Assembly (NCBI GenBank): GCA_001557505.1
Contig: LSAX01000007.1
Span: 1,736,001-1,800,000 of the forward strand
DNA from: Reticulascus tulasneorum
Taxonomy: Eukaryota; Ascomycota; Sordariomycetes; Glomerellales; Reticulascaceae
Length of the DNA: 64,000 nt
Reading direction: 5' to 3'
Part shown: positions 31,366-44,057 of the stretch, piece after piece
How positions within the stretch are numbered: the stretch's first letter is position 1
Layout of the letters: each line of letters opens with the position of its first letter
The notes under the pieces: generated by a model
What the model was told of the DNA's origin: nothing
The model's input: the letters and a program-made list of their open reading frames with translations, nothing else
The model's database searches: none
Translations under genes and position numbers: made by a program

Positions 31366-33590
31366 GGCGAGGGTTCGATCCGGAACCGGGTCTTAGGTGA
31401 TCATGGAGGGAAAACCACACACACCAGCAAGGAGAAACAGGTTCAGATACACGCAAGCGGAGGGGGGAAAAGAAAGAAGAAGAGAAGTAGAAGAAGAAGA
31501 AGAAGAAGAGCTAGAAAAAGGTAGATCCAGAGAAAGAGAGAAGAGAGCTAGGCAGCTGAGGCTCCGCCAAGGTGGGACGCATCATTGAATTAAATGAGAA
31601 GGGTAGCTGACTTTAGCTGCCCTACAACCACACAACCAGCACAATACGAGCAAAGCTGGGTGACTGTTCATTTCAGCTCTGGGGTAGTGTGCGTTGGAGA
31701 TCGGCCTCTTCCCCCTTGAGCTGGGGTGGTCGATTGGAGCGTTCGAATGTGGTGGCTTGCAGCGCCGCTGGTCAGTAGCTCGGGGCGCTAGGGAAGCCAT
31801 GCATAAGATGGGGCGCTGGGCGTGGAGGGGGGGGGAGGAGAAAACAAGGAGCCATTCAGGAGGGTGGGCGATCGTCCGGCCGTCTTATTATTCTGCGTGG
31901 CTTTCCAGGGGGGGGGGAGGGGATAGAGATGGATTGGGATGGGAGATGGAGGATGGACGGGTGGCAGCCGTGAATGCGACTTCTGCGATTCCGGGCCAAC
32001 CGAACTGGGGGATGGGGGGGGGGGGGGGGGGCACTGGGGCTGTCAGGCGTGATGAGAGCCCTGTAATTTGACGCATGTCATTGTCACTGTTCATGCAGCC
32101 TTGCCTAGGTAGGTTGCTCAAATCGTGTGTCGACAGCTTTTGCTTTGTACGTTCGGATTTGTCTCCTTTGTTGCTGTGAGAAAGTCAAAGTCTCCATAAT
32201 TGAAGAGGCTGTACTATGTAATTATGTAGAACGGGGCCGATCGCCTATGCCCTTTGTTTGCGTCTCACCGGTTAGTGGATTGGGGCGATTGAGAGACAAA
32301 AGGCCTTCCCGCTCCCGCAATTCCAACTCGGCGACTTGGCCAACGGAAAACAGAAGGAAAAATGAAAAAAATGGTCCGCGTTGTCTCATGACATTGGCTC
32401 CGCACCCCCTACGCGAGCCCCTCCCCAAATCTCCACTGGAATCTTGGTATTAAAAAAAAAGGGGGGGGGGCCTTGTGTAAGCCAGCAAATGCAACACAAA
32501 AAACCCCAAAAAGGAATCTCTCCATATTCTTCCCGGTCCTGCTTAGTACAAAAGAAGCAAATGCAGAAAACGCACCTCCTGCCGGGGTTCCACGACCTAC
32601 AGCCACGCCTTTTGGTGTGGAGCAGGGGACACTACATAATTAGTACTCGTGGCTGCACGTCCTAGCCTACACGGTTTGAAAACTCTCTTTTAGCTCGGCG
32701 CCGGCGACGACCCCCGGATGAAGTCGAATCTTCGTGCGCCGGGTTTTATTCGAGTCGCTACGGCCGCCGCCTCCGGGTAAAGGGATTTTTTTTTTACCTT
32801 GGGTGGGACGGGCGAGCCGTGGTTTTGGGTTGAAATTACTTTAGAGGTTATGGATGGGAACCCGGTTTATACATCTGCGCTTGATACCGATGGACGTCCT
32901 CGCGCACATGTCGACCTGTCTGTCTCTCGCGTCACTGACTGCAGCCCAATTTTCAAGTCTTATATCTAGAGCTCCAAGTGCATCCCAGTGAATTGACCTT
33001 GGAATTCTTCGAGTCGCATATTCCTGGTAATTCCAGCCTTCGCAGCCAGGCGGTGCATCTATAACTGGTGGCATAAACACCAATATTGGCTCATGGCGTC
33101 CTCCCGTCCTTTTGCTTAACACCGTCAACCAAATCAGAACACCATCTCTCACCCTTCTACCAGCGATCACTCATAAAATGCACTCATGTGATTCCCCTAC
33201 CCCTGGTGCGTTGACTCTATGTGTCTCCGTGAGCGCTGTAGTAAAGGAGACTTCTCATAATAAGAGTCTCCGGGTGGAGCTTGACTGTATCACCAGGCAT
33301 TTGCGATAGCGGCTTAAGAGACCGTGCAAGGCGAGACCAAGTTTGGGTTGGCCTAGAGGTTTCTGTTGCAGATTCATCTTGAGCTGGGCATGCTTGCTGC
33401 TGTTAAACTTCCTCTGCGTGCTTCTAGGAGCAAGCCTCAGCTGAGAGGCAGTCCTCATTGCGAGTGCCACTGAAACCATAGGGGTTGATCACGGCCGAAG
33501 TGGTGATGCTCCCATCCTGCTGAATCTTGATTGTACATTACTGGTATACCTATTGCATCATACACCTCCACACCGCAACTCTGCCACGCC
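31366..33590. other. Intergenic: protease promoter side and ATP12 3' flank, with long G runs
   Basis: No gene was recognised. A purine-rich GAAGAA tract at about 31460-31530 gives the protease sense strand a CT-rich leader. Long G runs occur at 31827-31835, 31908-31917, 32014-32031 and about 32461-32470. A CCTAGGTAGG word occurs at about 32104. Confidence 0.6.
31827..32031 (+). repeat. Three long G homopolymer runs (9, 10, 18)
   Basis: Runs of 9, 10 and 18 consecutive G lie within 205 bp, 460-670 bp upstream of the aspartic protease ATG. Together with neighbouring GGGG blocks they could form G-quadruplexes on the + strand. Run length may be unreliable in assembly. Confidence 0.7.
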
Positions 33591-34809
33591 TCACTTCCTC
33601 CCAGCGCCGGAAACAAGCAGTATAACACTCCCGAGTTGCCGTCTGATATCCTCCTTCTCGACATCGTGCGTGTCCTCCACCTCGCCCCACCGGCCCGTCT
33701 GCCAACTGACCTCCAGGCTCGTCGCCTTGGCTGCCTCCTCGACGCCGAACTTCCCCTTCCCTGTTCGCTGGCTGACTTCCGCCGGCACGCCGACCATCCC
33801 CTCGCTCCACTCCACCACCAGTCTCACCGCCGTTATGAGACTCTTGCCCGCCAGCGCGGCCCTCTCCAGCCCAGCCAGCTCCCACGGATCAAGCCCCAGA
33901 ATCCACCCCCGCACCACGTCCTTCACGCCCTCGTTCGGCCGCCGGGGGACTATGGAGTGCCCGTCCAAGACCGGCTCGATCCTCGTCCCGGGCCACACGT
34001 TGCTCGTCACGAACCCCAGAATCTCGTCCGCCGTGCGCTTCTGCACGTCGCGCAGGTCCTCGCCCGCGTCGTTCCGGGGATCGAACTCCCCCGCGGGCGG
34101 CGCCCAGCAGAGCAGAGAGTCGGTGTCGAGGTAGCGCAGCAGGGTCGTGGCAATCTGGGTGCGTGTCGCGCCCGCCTTTGGAGATGCGGCTGCGTCCTCA
34201 TCGCGGATGTCGATGGCGCGACAGATTAGCGAGGTCAGGGGAACGAGATGTTGTCGTGCGGCCTGCTGTGCGGACGTCAAGGAATCCCACTCTATGGCCA
34301 GCGCGGTCGCGAGGTGGGGTTTTGTGACAGGAACCTGGACGACAACCTTCGATTTCGGATGGCGCAGCGCACGACTGTCCAGGTGGACTTGGAGAGATCC
34401 TACTAGCACATTAGCCCGTTTATCCCCAAATACATCGATTTCGTCGATCAATACGCTCCGTCCAACGTGTAGCGTTCACCTCATGAGTGGGGGGGGATAT
34501 TGTACCTTCTACCTCCTGCACTGTAACAGTTTTCCAAAACCTCCGCTTCAGCGCAACATCCTGCCTCGTCCCCTTGCTCCCTTGCGCAGCCCGTATCTCC
34601 TTCGCCTGCTTCAGCATCTCGGCCTGCCTCTTCCGTCTCGCGATTCGCGGTTCCGCATACTCTCCTCCCACCGGAAGCGGTGGTTCGGGTGGCGGGCCAG
34701 TCCCGACAATGGGGGCTACAATGGCGGGCTTCAGGACTGTTGTCGAGATTGACCGGCCATTGACCAGCCTCGGGAGGAGTCGCAGCGGTATTCGTATCTG
34801 TGGATTCAT
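33591..34809 (-). CDS. ATP12: Mitochondrial F1-ATPase assembly chaperone Atp12
   Basis: Two exons, 34506-34809 and 33591-34399, separated by a 106-bp intron (donor GTACAA, branch GCTAAT, acceptor GTAG), encode 370 aa. The start MNPQIRIPLRLLPRLVNGRS has the Arg-rich amphipathic character of a mitochondrial presequence; an upstream in-frame extension lacks this and is not used. The splice joins RRFWKTVTVQEVE to GSLQVHLDSRALRHP, the conserved entry into the ATP12 domain, followed by KPHLATALAIEWDSL and DTDSLLCWAPP. Atp12 binds free F1 alpha subunit in the matrix until it pairs with beta. The gene is in tandem with EFR3, about 650 bp downstream of its stop. The region near 33700-33800 is less conserved, with an insertion rich in charged residues. 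Confidence 0.93.
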
Positions 34810-35465
34810 TTTGGGCGGAGAGTTCAGCACTGCTGCGAGGCTCTGGACTTGGAGAACTTGGAGCGATGAGCTGTGGTTGCACGCGTTTGATAAATTTTGG
34901 AAGCTTGACGGCAAGTACCGTGATGGGACAAGGGGTCCTATTAGTGTCGCTGCAGGGGTGGTGACATCAGACCGAGGTGGGGCTCGGTGAAGAACCGCGA
35001 AAGACACCCTCATCCTCATCACAAGAAAGATGGAATTCGCAGTTTGATTCTACAGTACGCTCCAGCCATCTATTATCAATTCGTCTCAGAGAACATAGAC
35101 GACACACTCCTTTCTCATTTGAACACCAACGCCAAAATACCAATTTTTGAAAGCCGCAAAAGCGCAACTGTCTCAACGAGCGCCACCAGCAGCGTGTGAT
35201 ATACGATTTGTGGTACATGTTTCTCCCCCTCCATCCCACCATCCTAGAGTTGCCTCCGCTGAAAAAGTCTTCCTGCTCGCTTGGAAAGTCATCAATTAAG
35301 ACCAATCTCTCCTGGTCGCACCAAAGAAGGTGAATAGTGGTACAAAAATACAAGAAAAAGAGAGAAGCTCCCCGCGACTTCAGTGGTGTGATTTCCGTTT
35401 CGAGCAGCCCCCTAGCTATGAACAAGATCCAAGTTGACAATATGTACGATTTTCCCGTGTCTCCA
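34810..35465. other. Intergenic between EFR3 stop and ATP12 start
   Basis: This 656-bp stretch holds the ATP12 promoter and EFR3 3' UTR. No gene was recognised. Confidence 0.6.
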
Positions 35466-38400
35466 TCAGTACGGGGGCTTCGTGACACCCCCTAGGCTCT
35501 GCTCGCCAGCTCTGCTGTCAATGCCCTTCAGGAGGTCCTGCAGATCCAAGGTGCCAGCTGTGCTCTCTTCGCGTAACGGGCTACGAGTTGCGTCTCCGCC
35601 CCGGCTGCTGATATTCCGTCTCGCAGGCTTAACAGCATGGTCTTGGGTTGAAATTGTCGACATTCGGTCCTGGGGGATGTCACCACCCTTGCCAGTATGC
35701 CCCGCTATGGTTGGTAGCGGCGGAACAGGGGGAACGTTATCATCGTCCTCATCCTGATCTTTGCGAGCTGCCGAAGGCTCGAGTGGTGGGTTCGAGCTCA
35801 GAGGGCCACCTTTGTGGTTCTGCGACATCGACCGCTGAGGGGTGAGCGTCGCCCCAGTCTCCCCAGCATCGGTCTGGGAGGCGGGATTGAAGCTGAGCTC
35901 GGAGGGTGTGAAATCATAACTCGCCACGCTATCGCTTCCACTGTCGTCGTTATTCGCGCCAACGCCCACGCCCGTACCTGCGGGAGCGCCAAACATGTGT
36001 CCCGAGAGAACCATTTTCAGCTGCTCGACGGAAGCCACGTACCCGCGACTCGATTCAGACGGCGATTGCGAGATGCCACTTCGAAGGCTGCTCCTGCGAA
36101 GCTTGCTTGTCGCTCCATGGCCGCCTCCAGTCGCATGAACAGATCCTGCCCGAAGATTCGGTTGGCTTCCGAATGGCGAATGATGCCCGGTGTGAGCATG
36201 GCCGTTTGCGCCGCCGCCGTTAACAGTCAAGCGATGCCGGTTCGTTCCAGTGGTGCCGGTTTTCGAGCCGTTGAGAGACGCAGATTTGCTTCCGGCCTGC
36301 AGAGCCAGCATGACACTGTCTCTGGACCAATCCGTCAACATCTGCTCTCGCATGTAGCTGGGCAGTTCTGGATCGGCTTCGGCAGGATCGGCGGTGAGGT
36401 TCGAGCTGAGTATAGGATGCGTGAAAGTTCGTCCAGGGGATGCGGCAGGGCTTGTCGGAGGCGAAATGCTGCTCTCCGCGTAGCTCGCTGCGATACACTC
36501 AACGAGGGAGATTCGATCGTCAAACGGCAACAATGCCTCGTACTCGATTTCGCGTAGAGGCATCTTCGGCTGGGGTCTAGGCATCCCCGGTGTGCCAATA
36601 AGCTCCAAGAGAGGGGGTGGAATGTGAACTCCCTCAACCCAGAAATTTTTACTTCGTCTTCGAATGATCTCGTTCTGGATCGCCCGCCCTACCACGGAGG
36701 CATCTACATCAAAACCGTCGGTGAGGGTCCAGAAGTAGCCGTGGCACAAGCTTCCGAGGCGGACCTTTTGCAAGGGCGTGTCGGCATCTTGAATGTCTTC
36801 CTGAAGTCTGAATATCATTGGGAGTCCGTATCGTGCCGCGTTGACGCCCATGTGAAAGACCAACTTGGCAAGAAGAACATGTAGGTAGACAATGTCCGTC
36901 TCGAAATCCACAAACTGAAGCGCATTATCGTAGATGGCAAGATGGAGTAGCTGGAGGAAGTGCGACCGTGGCATCTTGGTTGGCTTATCCCGGTTTGAAG
37001 CACTGGATGCTGCCCGCCGGGCAACACTCGCGTGGGGAAGCTCTCGGCCGTTCTTCATGGACGCTCGATGATGGGGGACGGTCTCGTGTCGAGCTTTCAA
37101 ATCTGCTTTTGTCGTCTCCCGGTCAAGCCATGTGAGTAAAGCATCCACATACGCCTTGCGGACCTGCCCATCCGGATCTCGCAGCAACCAATGCGTGCCC
37201 TCCCAGACTTGAATGGGGACTTTGTGCCGTGACAAGCTCATATTGCCCGTGACTTTGGTCTTAGGATTGGCAACCAGTAGAATGGACTTGATCGCCTTGA
37301 GAGCTGCGGTCTTCCCGACGTTGAACGAGAAGAAGGCATCCAGATGGGGCTGACTCCCTGACAGATCCTCGAGCGAGCCGGTTCCTGATGCATCGGCTTT
37401 CTCTCCACGAGGAGACGAACTCGTGCTTGATGATCGAGAGGGTTTCAGCCGCAGGAGAATGGCGGAGATCATGTCGGAAATCTGGTCGGCGTAGTAGACA
37501 TGCGTAGCCAAATCCCCGATGCACTGCTGTATTCTCCCCAATAGCTCTCTCTTTTGCGTCGCGATGACCTCGGAGGCTTCGAGCGCGGATGGCGATCTCT
37601 CCTCGGCAGATTCTTCAGCCTTACTTAAGACACCAGGCAGTTGAAGGAGCTTCTTCATCTGCTTGACGAGCCCCAGCAGAACGTCCATGACGCTCAGGCC
37701 AATCAAGTTCACATCGGATCGTAGTAGGGAGCCAATCATTGCTGTCAGAACTATGTGCTGCTGCAAGTTATCCTCCGTGACTGGCACCCGTGTAAGCGTG
37801 TCCAAGGTGGTGACAAGAATGACGTATCGATCCTGAACGGGGGCCCAGTGCGATATCAGTCCGTACATCTTGATCGCCCACCCGTTATCCTTGCCGCTTT
37901 TCGGGTCGGTCCTAACCACGGGCTCCCGCTGGCTCACTCGCTCATTGACAAACTGCAGGAAAGCGGATGTGGCAGCATGGATCTGCGGCCGGTTCGGGAC
38001 CACGAATATCTGCTTCAGGCACTGCATCGCTAGCACACCAATGTCCTCCTCGGCCAGCTTGTCGACATCGAAAGCGGTTCCCACGAGGGCTATAGGGTTC
38101 GTATCCCCGGCGGTCTCGACGGTTCTGACTGTCGCCACGCTCGTCCTACGCCGGATGAGCTTGTCTGCCTCGACCTTCTCCTCCATTTGCACGCGCGAGA
38201 GCAGTACGTCGAGGAAGTCGTCGTTGTCCCACCAAAGATTCTCGAGGATGACGGGAACGATGACCGCGAGCTGACGGCCCACGACCGAAGACAGCGGATC
38301 TGCAGAGGAAATGCACCGAATGGCTTCCAAGCCCACGTCCCTCCAACGCATTAGGACCGGCTGGCTCGGCGTACCTTTGCCCGGTGTCTGTCGTGTCGAG

Positions 38401-38968
38401 GCGAGGCTGGCATATGACTGCACAACGGACTCATACTGGGCCAGGTATGCCTGGTCGGCGAAGGAGGATGAAGCGTCGTGGTTCTCGCAGAAGACCTCGA
38501 AGGTGGGAATGGAGGACTCGGCCATGGTGACGTCCTTGGACCCCAGGATGAGGTCCAGGATCTTGAGGACGCATGTTGCGAAGAGGGGAAGGTCCTTCGG
38601 GGACTTTTCGATCAAAGCTGCCAGTATCTGGAGGGTAACCTGCACATTCCTACATTGGATTTCACATCAGTGAGCTGTTTCGTTGGGGGGGGGGGGTTTG
38701 TGGGCGCGATGCGGGTGTTCCGGCATGTCTCGCAAAAGGACAGAATGACGTACCCAATGCGCATTCGCCAGACATCACTGGCCGTCTTCTTCTCGAGAAA
38801 AGTGCCAATCTTCTGGATCTTGGACCGACGGGAGGTGGCATAGAAGAGCAGGTAGGAGAGCTCGCTGGAATTCGGCTTGACGTCGACGGCGCCCTTGGTG
38901 GTTCGCGGGTAGCATTTCAAGACGAGGACCTGGTGCTTGGGTCGACACCTCTGCTGGATGGCGTTCAT
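35466..38968 (-). CDS. EFR3: Efr3, plasma-membrane anchor of the Stt4 PI4-kinase complex
   Basis: Two exons, 38754-38968 and 35466-38649, with a 104-bp intron (donor GTACGT, acceptor ATGTAG), encode 1132 aa. The N-terminus (QRCRPKHQVLVLKCYPRTTKGAVDVKP, then SELSYLLFYATSRRSKIQKIG) is the diagnostic Efr3 opening, including the Cys and basic residues that help membrane binding in the family. The splice gives DVWRMRIGNVQVTLQILAAL. Residues up to about 750 are helical ARM/HEAT-like. The remaining third is disordered, rich in Ser, Gly and Pro. Efr3 recruits Ypp1 and the PI4-kinase Stt4 to PIK patches at the plasma membrane. Length matches filamentous-fungal homologues, which are longer than yeast Efr3. 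The intron contains a C12 run on the sense strand that may serve as its pyrimidine tract. Confidence 0.93.
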
Positions 38969-41660
38969 CGCGGCGCGACTTGCGCGGGCTGGGCAGCCCT
39001 GTAAGAAGCGGACGTGGAATGAATGATTGGGAGGTGGTTTCGCGACTCGGATGGGGGGAATAAAAGGTGAAGAGGGAAAACCGTCGATAGCCAGGTCCTG
39101 TGGATTAATGAAAGGACGAACTGGTTGACGAGACTGACGGGATGGACGGGGCTGAATGGGTGGTTGCTTGGAGAAAAGAACCAGGTAATATAAACGTTGA
39201 AGATTTAGTTAGGTGGTGGTGCTTTGACTGCTTTCAGCGACCAAAGGGTGCGAAATTACACTATGGCACACAATTCCGGGCTTCAGTTCCAGGTCCTTTT
39301 TTTTTTTTCCATCCATGGATTTGACCCCCCCGACCAGCCGGATGTGGCTGGGCCCTGTTCTGCTTCTCTTTATTTTTTGAATGTGCTAGATCCCTCCCCC
39401 CCCCCAAAGTTGTCTTACCAGTAATTAAGTCCCACCAAAGTCCTTTTCAGCTCTAATTAGCCCCCTTAATAGCGCTCAGTGGTACTTGGCTGGGACTTGA
39501 AAGGAGCTTATTGTCAGCAATCCCTGCAGCCCTTTTTTGATAATGAGATTATGTATCCTCGAATGGTTAAGTTAGCAGGCTAGCTGCCCTGAAAGGGGCC
39601 TCTGTGGAATGAATGAGGGGGAAAGCGGCGCCCTTTCTTTCCTCTCTCGCATCCGGCCAGTCTCAGTACTGAGTTATCTGTGTTTGGTCTGTTCGTAATG
39701 TCAGCCGTAAGAATAACGGGCTCCGATCTTTTATTGACCAAACAAGTGCTTATTGCGGATTGACCTGCAATGACTGGTGGTGATGCCTGGTGATGCCTAG
39801 AGAAAACTGGCGGACAAGAATCGCAGGTTACACCGAATCGGGCTTTTGTTGGGAAATGCTTCTTGCGACCTACCTACCTTACTTATTACTTGCTTCACGC
39901 GAGGGGGAGGGAACTTCCGTGCTGAGTGAGTTCTCACTCGCTAACTAGCCCACCTACTTACCTACCCAAGGAAGGATTTCGGAGGATGAGCTATGCCACT
40001 ACGACCGCCGCCGCCGACGACGACGACGATGACGCTATCACCGTTTTCCCCGTTTCCGACTTTCCGTCTCCGTGCAATACAATTTTCCCCACTACCTAAC
40101 CTTGCAACGTATACGGAGTATCAATGGCAGGATTGAAACCACTGCCTGCTGCATCTCCAAACGCCAGAGAAAAAAACGCCCTCTCATCTATTTCCCCCAT
40201 GTCTTGATCCAGGTTTCGTGGGCTTTTTCGGCGCTGCAGGCAGACCTCATACAGCCTATCGCTTCATGCACACCAGAGACTCCCGTCCACACTGCGTCAG
40301 TTCAAGGCAGCTCGCGCATACATATGCGGGAAGCCAGTCTCGCCTCCTCTGCCTTTTCGCACACACTCAGGGACACACTAATACAGCTAATACAGCTAAT
40401 ACAGTACGTACTACACACCCCCTTTCCATCTTCTACCCGGCCTACTTGGCTGCCCTATGTCGTCAGCATGGGCTCTTTAGCCTCGCGTCGGATTCTTCCA
40501 TTGCCCCGGCCATTCGTGCATTTCCCGCCGTCACCATCAGCCAGCCCGCTCATCTCTATTGTTCCTGAAACAGGGCAGACGTGCCAAACCAAAAATTCCA
40601 AGCTTCTTGACGGCCGTTGTTTATCCTCTAGTTTTATCGATGCAGCTAATGTTTCGTCGCTTGGCGGGCGGTCTGCTTGCCAGCCAAGCAGTGACAGCTC
40701 ACCAACTTTCTCACTACAACAAGCTAAGGGAAAACAGCGTCATATGCGTTGTTTTCATCTGCACCAAGGTGTTCTACCTACCTTCCTTAATTTAGTTACC
40801 CCGGTGCCTCTCCCCACACGTGTCGTAATGATGGATTTCTGTGGACGAGCATGTACACTTCGCCCTCTCAAGCGTCGGCCAATCACTGGTCCCACGAGCG
40901 GGCTCTGCGCTGTGGCGACCGGTGGGCTCAGCGTCGTCTAATGGTTTTAGCTACCGAATACGTACAGCAATATATGTTCCAAGCGTTCTGCGTCATATTC
41001 TGCCGCTTGTTACCGCCTCCTAGATGGGATATCTCATTGTGGCCATTCCAACTCTCTCTACCACCGAGCATTAATTGTGGCGATTATTGTAACTCGTGTG
41101 GCCAGAGAATCATGATGGGCATAGAACCCTTTCAAAAAAGAAGGACGCGTCTTCAACCAAGATCGTGTAGGGAGTGATCAAGTCGATAATCTTGTGAGAG
41201 TCATTCCATGACTAAGCAGGAGAACCGGCTGTGGGCATAAGATTCAGATAAGTTTACCCGTAGCAACCAACGTCGGGACGACCTTGACGGTTCTTGACGA
41301 ATCAGAAATATTCGAGCTTATATATACCAGAGGCTTACAGCATATTGAAACCGTGGAATATATGGTTAGGAATTGAATTCGGGTTAAAGTTTCACAGCTC
41401 CAATCTAAATTATATCTAGTACATGACAGAGAGCAGCCTGGGAACCCTCGTCTTTTATTTTGTCTCTTGCCACTATTATAACAGCCCCAGCAAATCGTTC
41501 TCTCTGAGCCTTGTTGAAAGGAAGCAATCCAAGTCAGCCTTGATACGAATGCAGGATAGACCGCTCATGTCAAAATGACATGCCAGCCTCCAACCAAACT
41601 AATATCAGTCCAACTTTGGCCGCTTTGCAGGTTTCCAACTAGTGTCAACGCAAATCCTAC
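38969..41660. other. Intergenic: EFR3 promoter side and subtilase 3' flank
   Basis: No supportable gene. A long + strand frame at 40072-40941 starts only at GTG and has no known motif. TACC-type words occur at 39869-39885 and 39951-39965, a T11 run near 39298 and a 9-bp tandem repeat at 40378-40404. Confidence 0.55.
40378..40404. repeat. 9-bp tandem repeat ctaatacag, three copies
   Basis: Three perfect adjacent copies. Non-coding context. Confidence 0.85.
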
Positions 41661-44057
41661 TCAAGACATGTCGTCGAACGCATAGTGAATACTGAAAGAC
41701 GACGTCTCGATAATTTCGTAATCATCCTTGTTTTCCACATCCCCATAAATCTTCCGCACCATGAATACGAACATATATGGCCCCGGCGGGGCGTAGTTGC
41801 CATTTTCGAGGATGCCATACCAGGGGTTAATGTAGCCAAGGCCCTGAACATAATTCCAAGGGAAGCCTGCAATGTTGCCGAGTGTCGGATATCCGAACTT
41901 CTCGGTAGCATTGCGCGCGGTGCAGGGAGAGAGCGGAACGACCTCGATTCGAAGCTCGGCAGTGCCCAGCTGGAGGATGGGGAAAGCCGACGGCGACGTG
42001 CCCCAGGGCATGAAGGAGTCGGTAGAATTGCTGTACCAGCTCAAGTTTTTGGAATTTTCGCTCCACGACGGCGCGGGTAGCACAAAACTTGATTCCGGGG
42101 TTACGTCGAACCAGATTTGGTTCAAATCTCCATTGTAAGTGCCATACACTGATGAGCGTGGATCCATCAGCGTAATATCGCGCATCCTATTCGTTACGCC
42201 TTGATACGGTATCGACAGGTTCTCTCCGTTAGTTCCATTCAGCGCAATGTAACCCGAGTAAACCGGGATTCGAGTCGCGTCTAGGCCCTGCGGCTGTGTA
42301 GGGAAGACACTCACGACACCCATAGCACCAGGCTCAAGAGTAATCGTCTCTGGCTCAAACCGCAAGGTGGCGTACACTTCTGTCATCTCTGGTGGCCAGC
42401 TCATCGGAAATATAGTGCCTTCCCAAAGGGTTAGACCCGTGATCGCAGGTGAATGACTTATATTATATGTGACGGCTTCGGTTCCGGTGTTGGTCACTGA
42501 AAAGTCAACCTGCGACTTGAAGAATTGGGTGTCATTGAAAGACATGCTGGACACATTAAGAAGCGTCGTTGCATAAGCCGCGTCGTAAGCTTTGATCATG
42601 CCTGCGCCTTGCATAGGCACCAATGCTAAATTGAGGTGAGTGACTGACGATGGGGTCCACAAGGGATTCCACAGGTTGGGCTTAGCCGTTGATGCAAGGA
42701 GGTTTTCGATGAAAGTCGAGTTAAATGTCCCCCGTACTTGTGCTACTAGAGCAACAATACTCGCAGCTAGAGGTGTAGCCATGGATGTACCAGACGCGAT
42801 GGCATAGCTCCCCATCGCAACTGGCCATGTCGAGAAAATCATTCCCCCTGGGGCGCCAAACTGTGGCTTGACATCCAATTCGTAGAGGGGGCCCCAACTG
42901 CTGAATGTAGATGGGAAGCCGCCTCCACTCCAATCCCTGGTTGACGAGTAAACGCCGCCACTAAAGGAAGGAGTATCATCGTTATCAAACGAAGCGATGC
43001 CCATGACTTTCTTGCCGCTACTAGCAGTGCTTATCTGCCAGAAGCCTTCTCTGCCGGTATTACCCACGGCAACAGTGCAGGGGACTCCAGCCTCGACAAT
43101 CCTCTCGACAACAACTGCCCAAGGCTCCTCACTCCAATTGCTCGCTCCACCGATAGAGGCAGTGATGATATCGCTCCCGTCTTCGTATGCTTGGATGAAA
43201 GCGGCCATGAGAAGGTCTTCCCCTGATCCGTCATGGCAGCCAAAGACACGATACATGCCCAAATCCACATCGGGTGCCGCACCAGTGAAGCCGAAGGGAT
43301 TAGTCTGAGCTGCAACTATGCCAGCAACGTGGGTGCCGTGACCTATACAGTTGTCAAATGGATCGGGATCGGGTACAGCAGGCGTTCCGGCTATCGGGTC
43401 ATAGTCGTCCCCTGCTAAGTCGGTACCGTAGGAGAAAAGACATCCCGGGCCGAAGCAACCGCCCAGGGCCGGATGAGTGTAGTCGACTCCTGTATCAATT
43501 ATTCCGATGCGAATGCCTTTTCCGGTGAATCCTTGAGCATGAAGCTGATCTACTTGGGTCATCACATGTGGTGTCCAGGTGCCATTTGCGTCGGCTCGCT
43601 TCTTAATCTGGTCGAAAGACTGACCGGCGCCTGTCCAATGAACACTCATAGCGGGGCTTGGAATGACTTTGACCGGCCATACCCGCTTCACCTGCGGCAT
43701 GTCCCCGATCAGCTTGACCGTGGCTGCGGGGTCGGCCGTATCATCCATCCGGAAGGAGACGGCCCTCATCAGCGATGAGGACATGTTCAAATTCATAGTG
43801 AATTTCCCTAGCCCTGATCCTAGGTCATCGTAGAATGAATTCGTGTTCTAGAACATAAATCAGCATTGTAATTTAACCCCCGATCTCCGACCTGAGCGAC
43901 GTACGTGACCATCAGCAAGTTCCACGATATAAGATCCTGGAATAGTGACTGTTTTATCCATTCTGACGTGATCCATTGCGAAGTCTGGAGCTGCAGCAAC
44001 AGACCCAAGGTAGCCAGCTCCTAGCAGCGTGGCGAATGCCCCCCAAAATACCATCAT
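41661..44057 (-). CDS. Secreted subtilisin-like serine protease (S8A)
   Basis: Two exons, 43905-44057 and 41661-43847, with a 57-bp intron (donor GTACGT, acceptor TTCTAG), encode 779 aa. Residues 1-23 are a signal peptide ending GSVAAAP. An I9-type prodomain follows (SYIVELADGHNTNSFYDDL, created exactly by the splice). The catalytic triad is D169 in GIIDTGVDYTHPALGG, H221 in GHGTHVAGI and S406 in SGTSMATP; the oxyanion Asn is N314 in AVGNTGREG. The C-terminal 270 residues look like the Fn3-like beta domain common in large fungal subtilases, with several N-glycosylation sites. It should be an extracellular endopeptidase for nutrition or host-protein degradation. No PA domain is evident between the His and Ser blocks. 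The second Met (44054) is an equally possible start. Confidence 0.93.

Noticed and set aside
31360..31400. GGTTCGATCC resembling a tRNA B box
   Set aside because: No T-stem pairing, no A box at the proper distance, and it overlaps the protease start.
34810..35022. Upstream in-frame extension of ATP12
   Set aside because: The extension lacks a mitochondrial presequence character, while Met at 34809 starts a good one.
40072..40941. 289-codon + strand frame
   Set aside because: It begins at GTG, has no recognisable motif, contains a simple tandem repeat and overlaps other frames equally open; probably chance.
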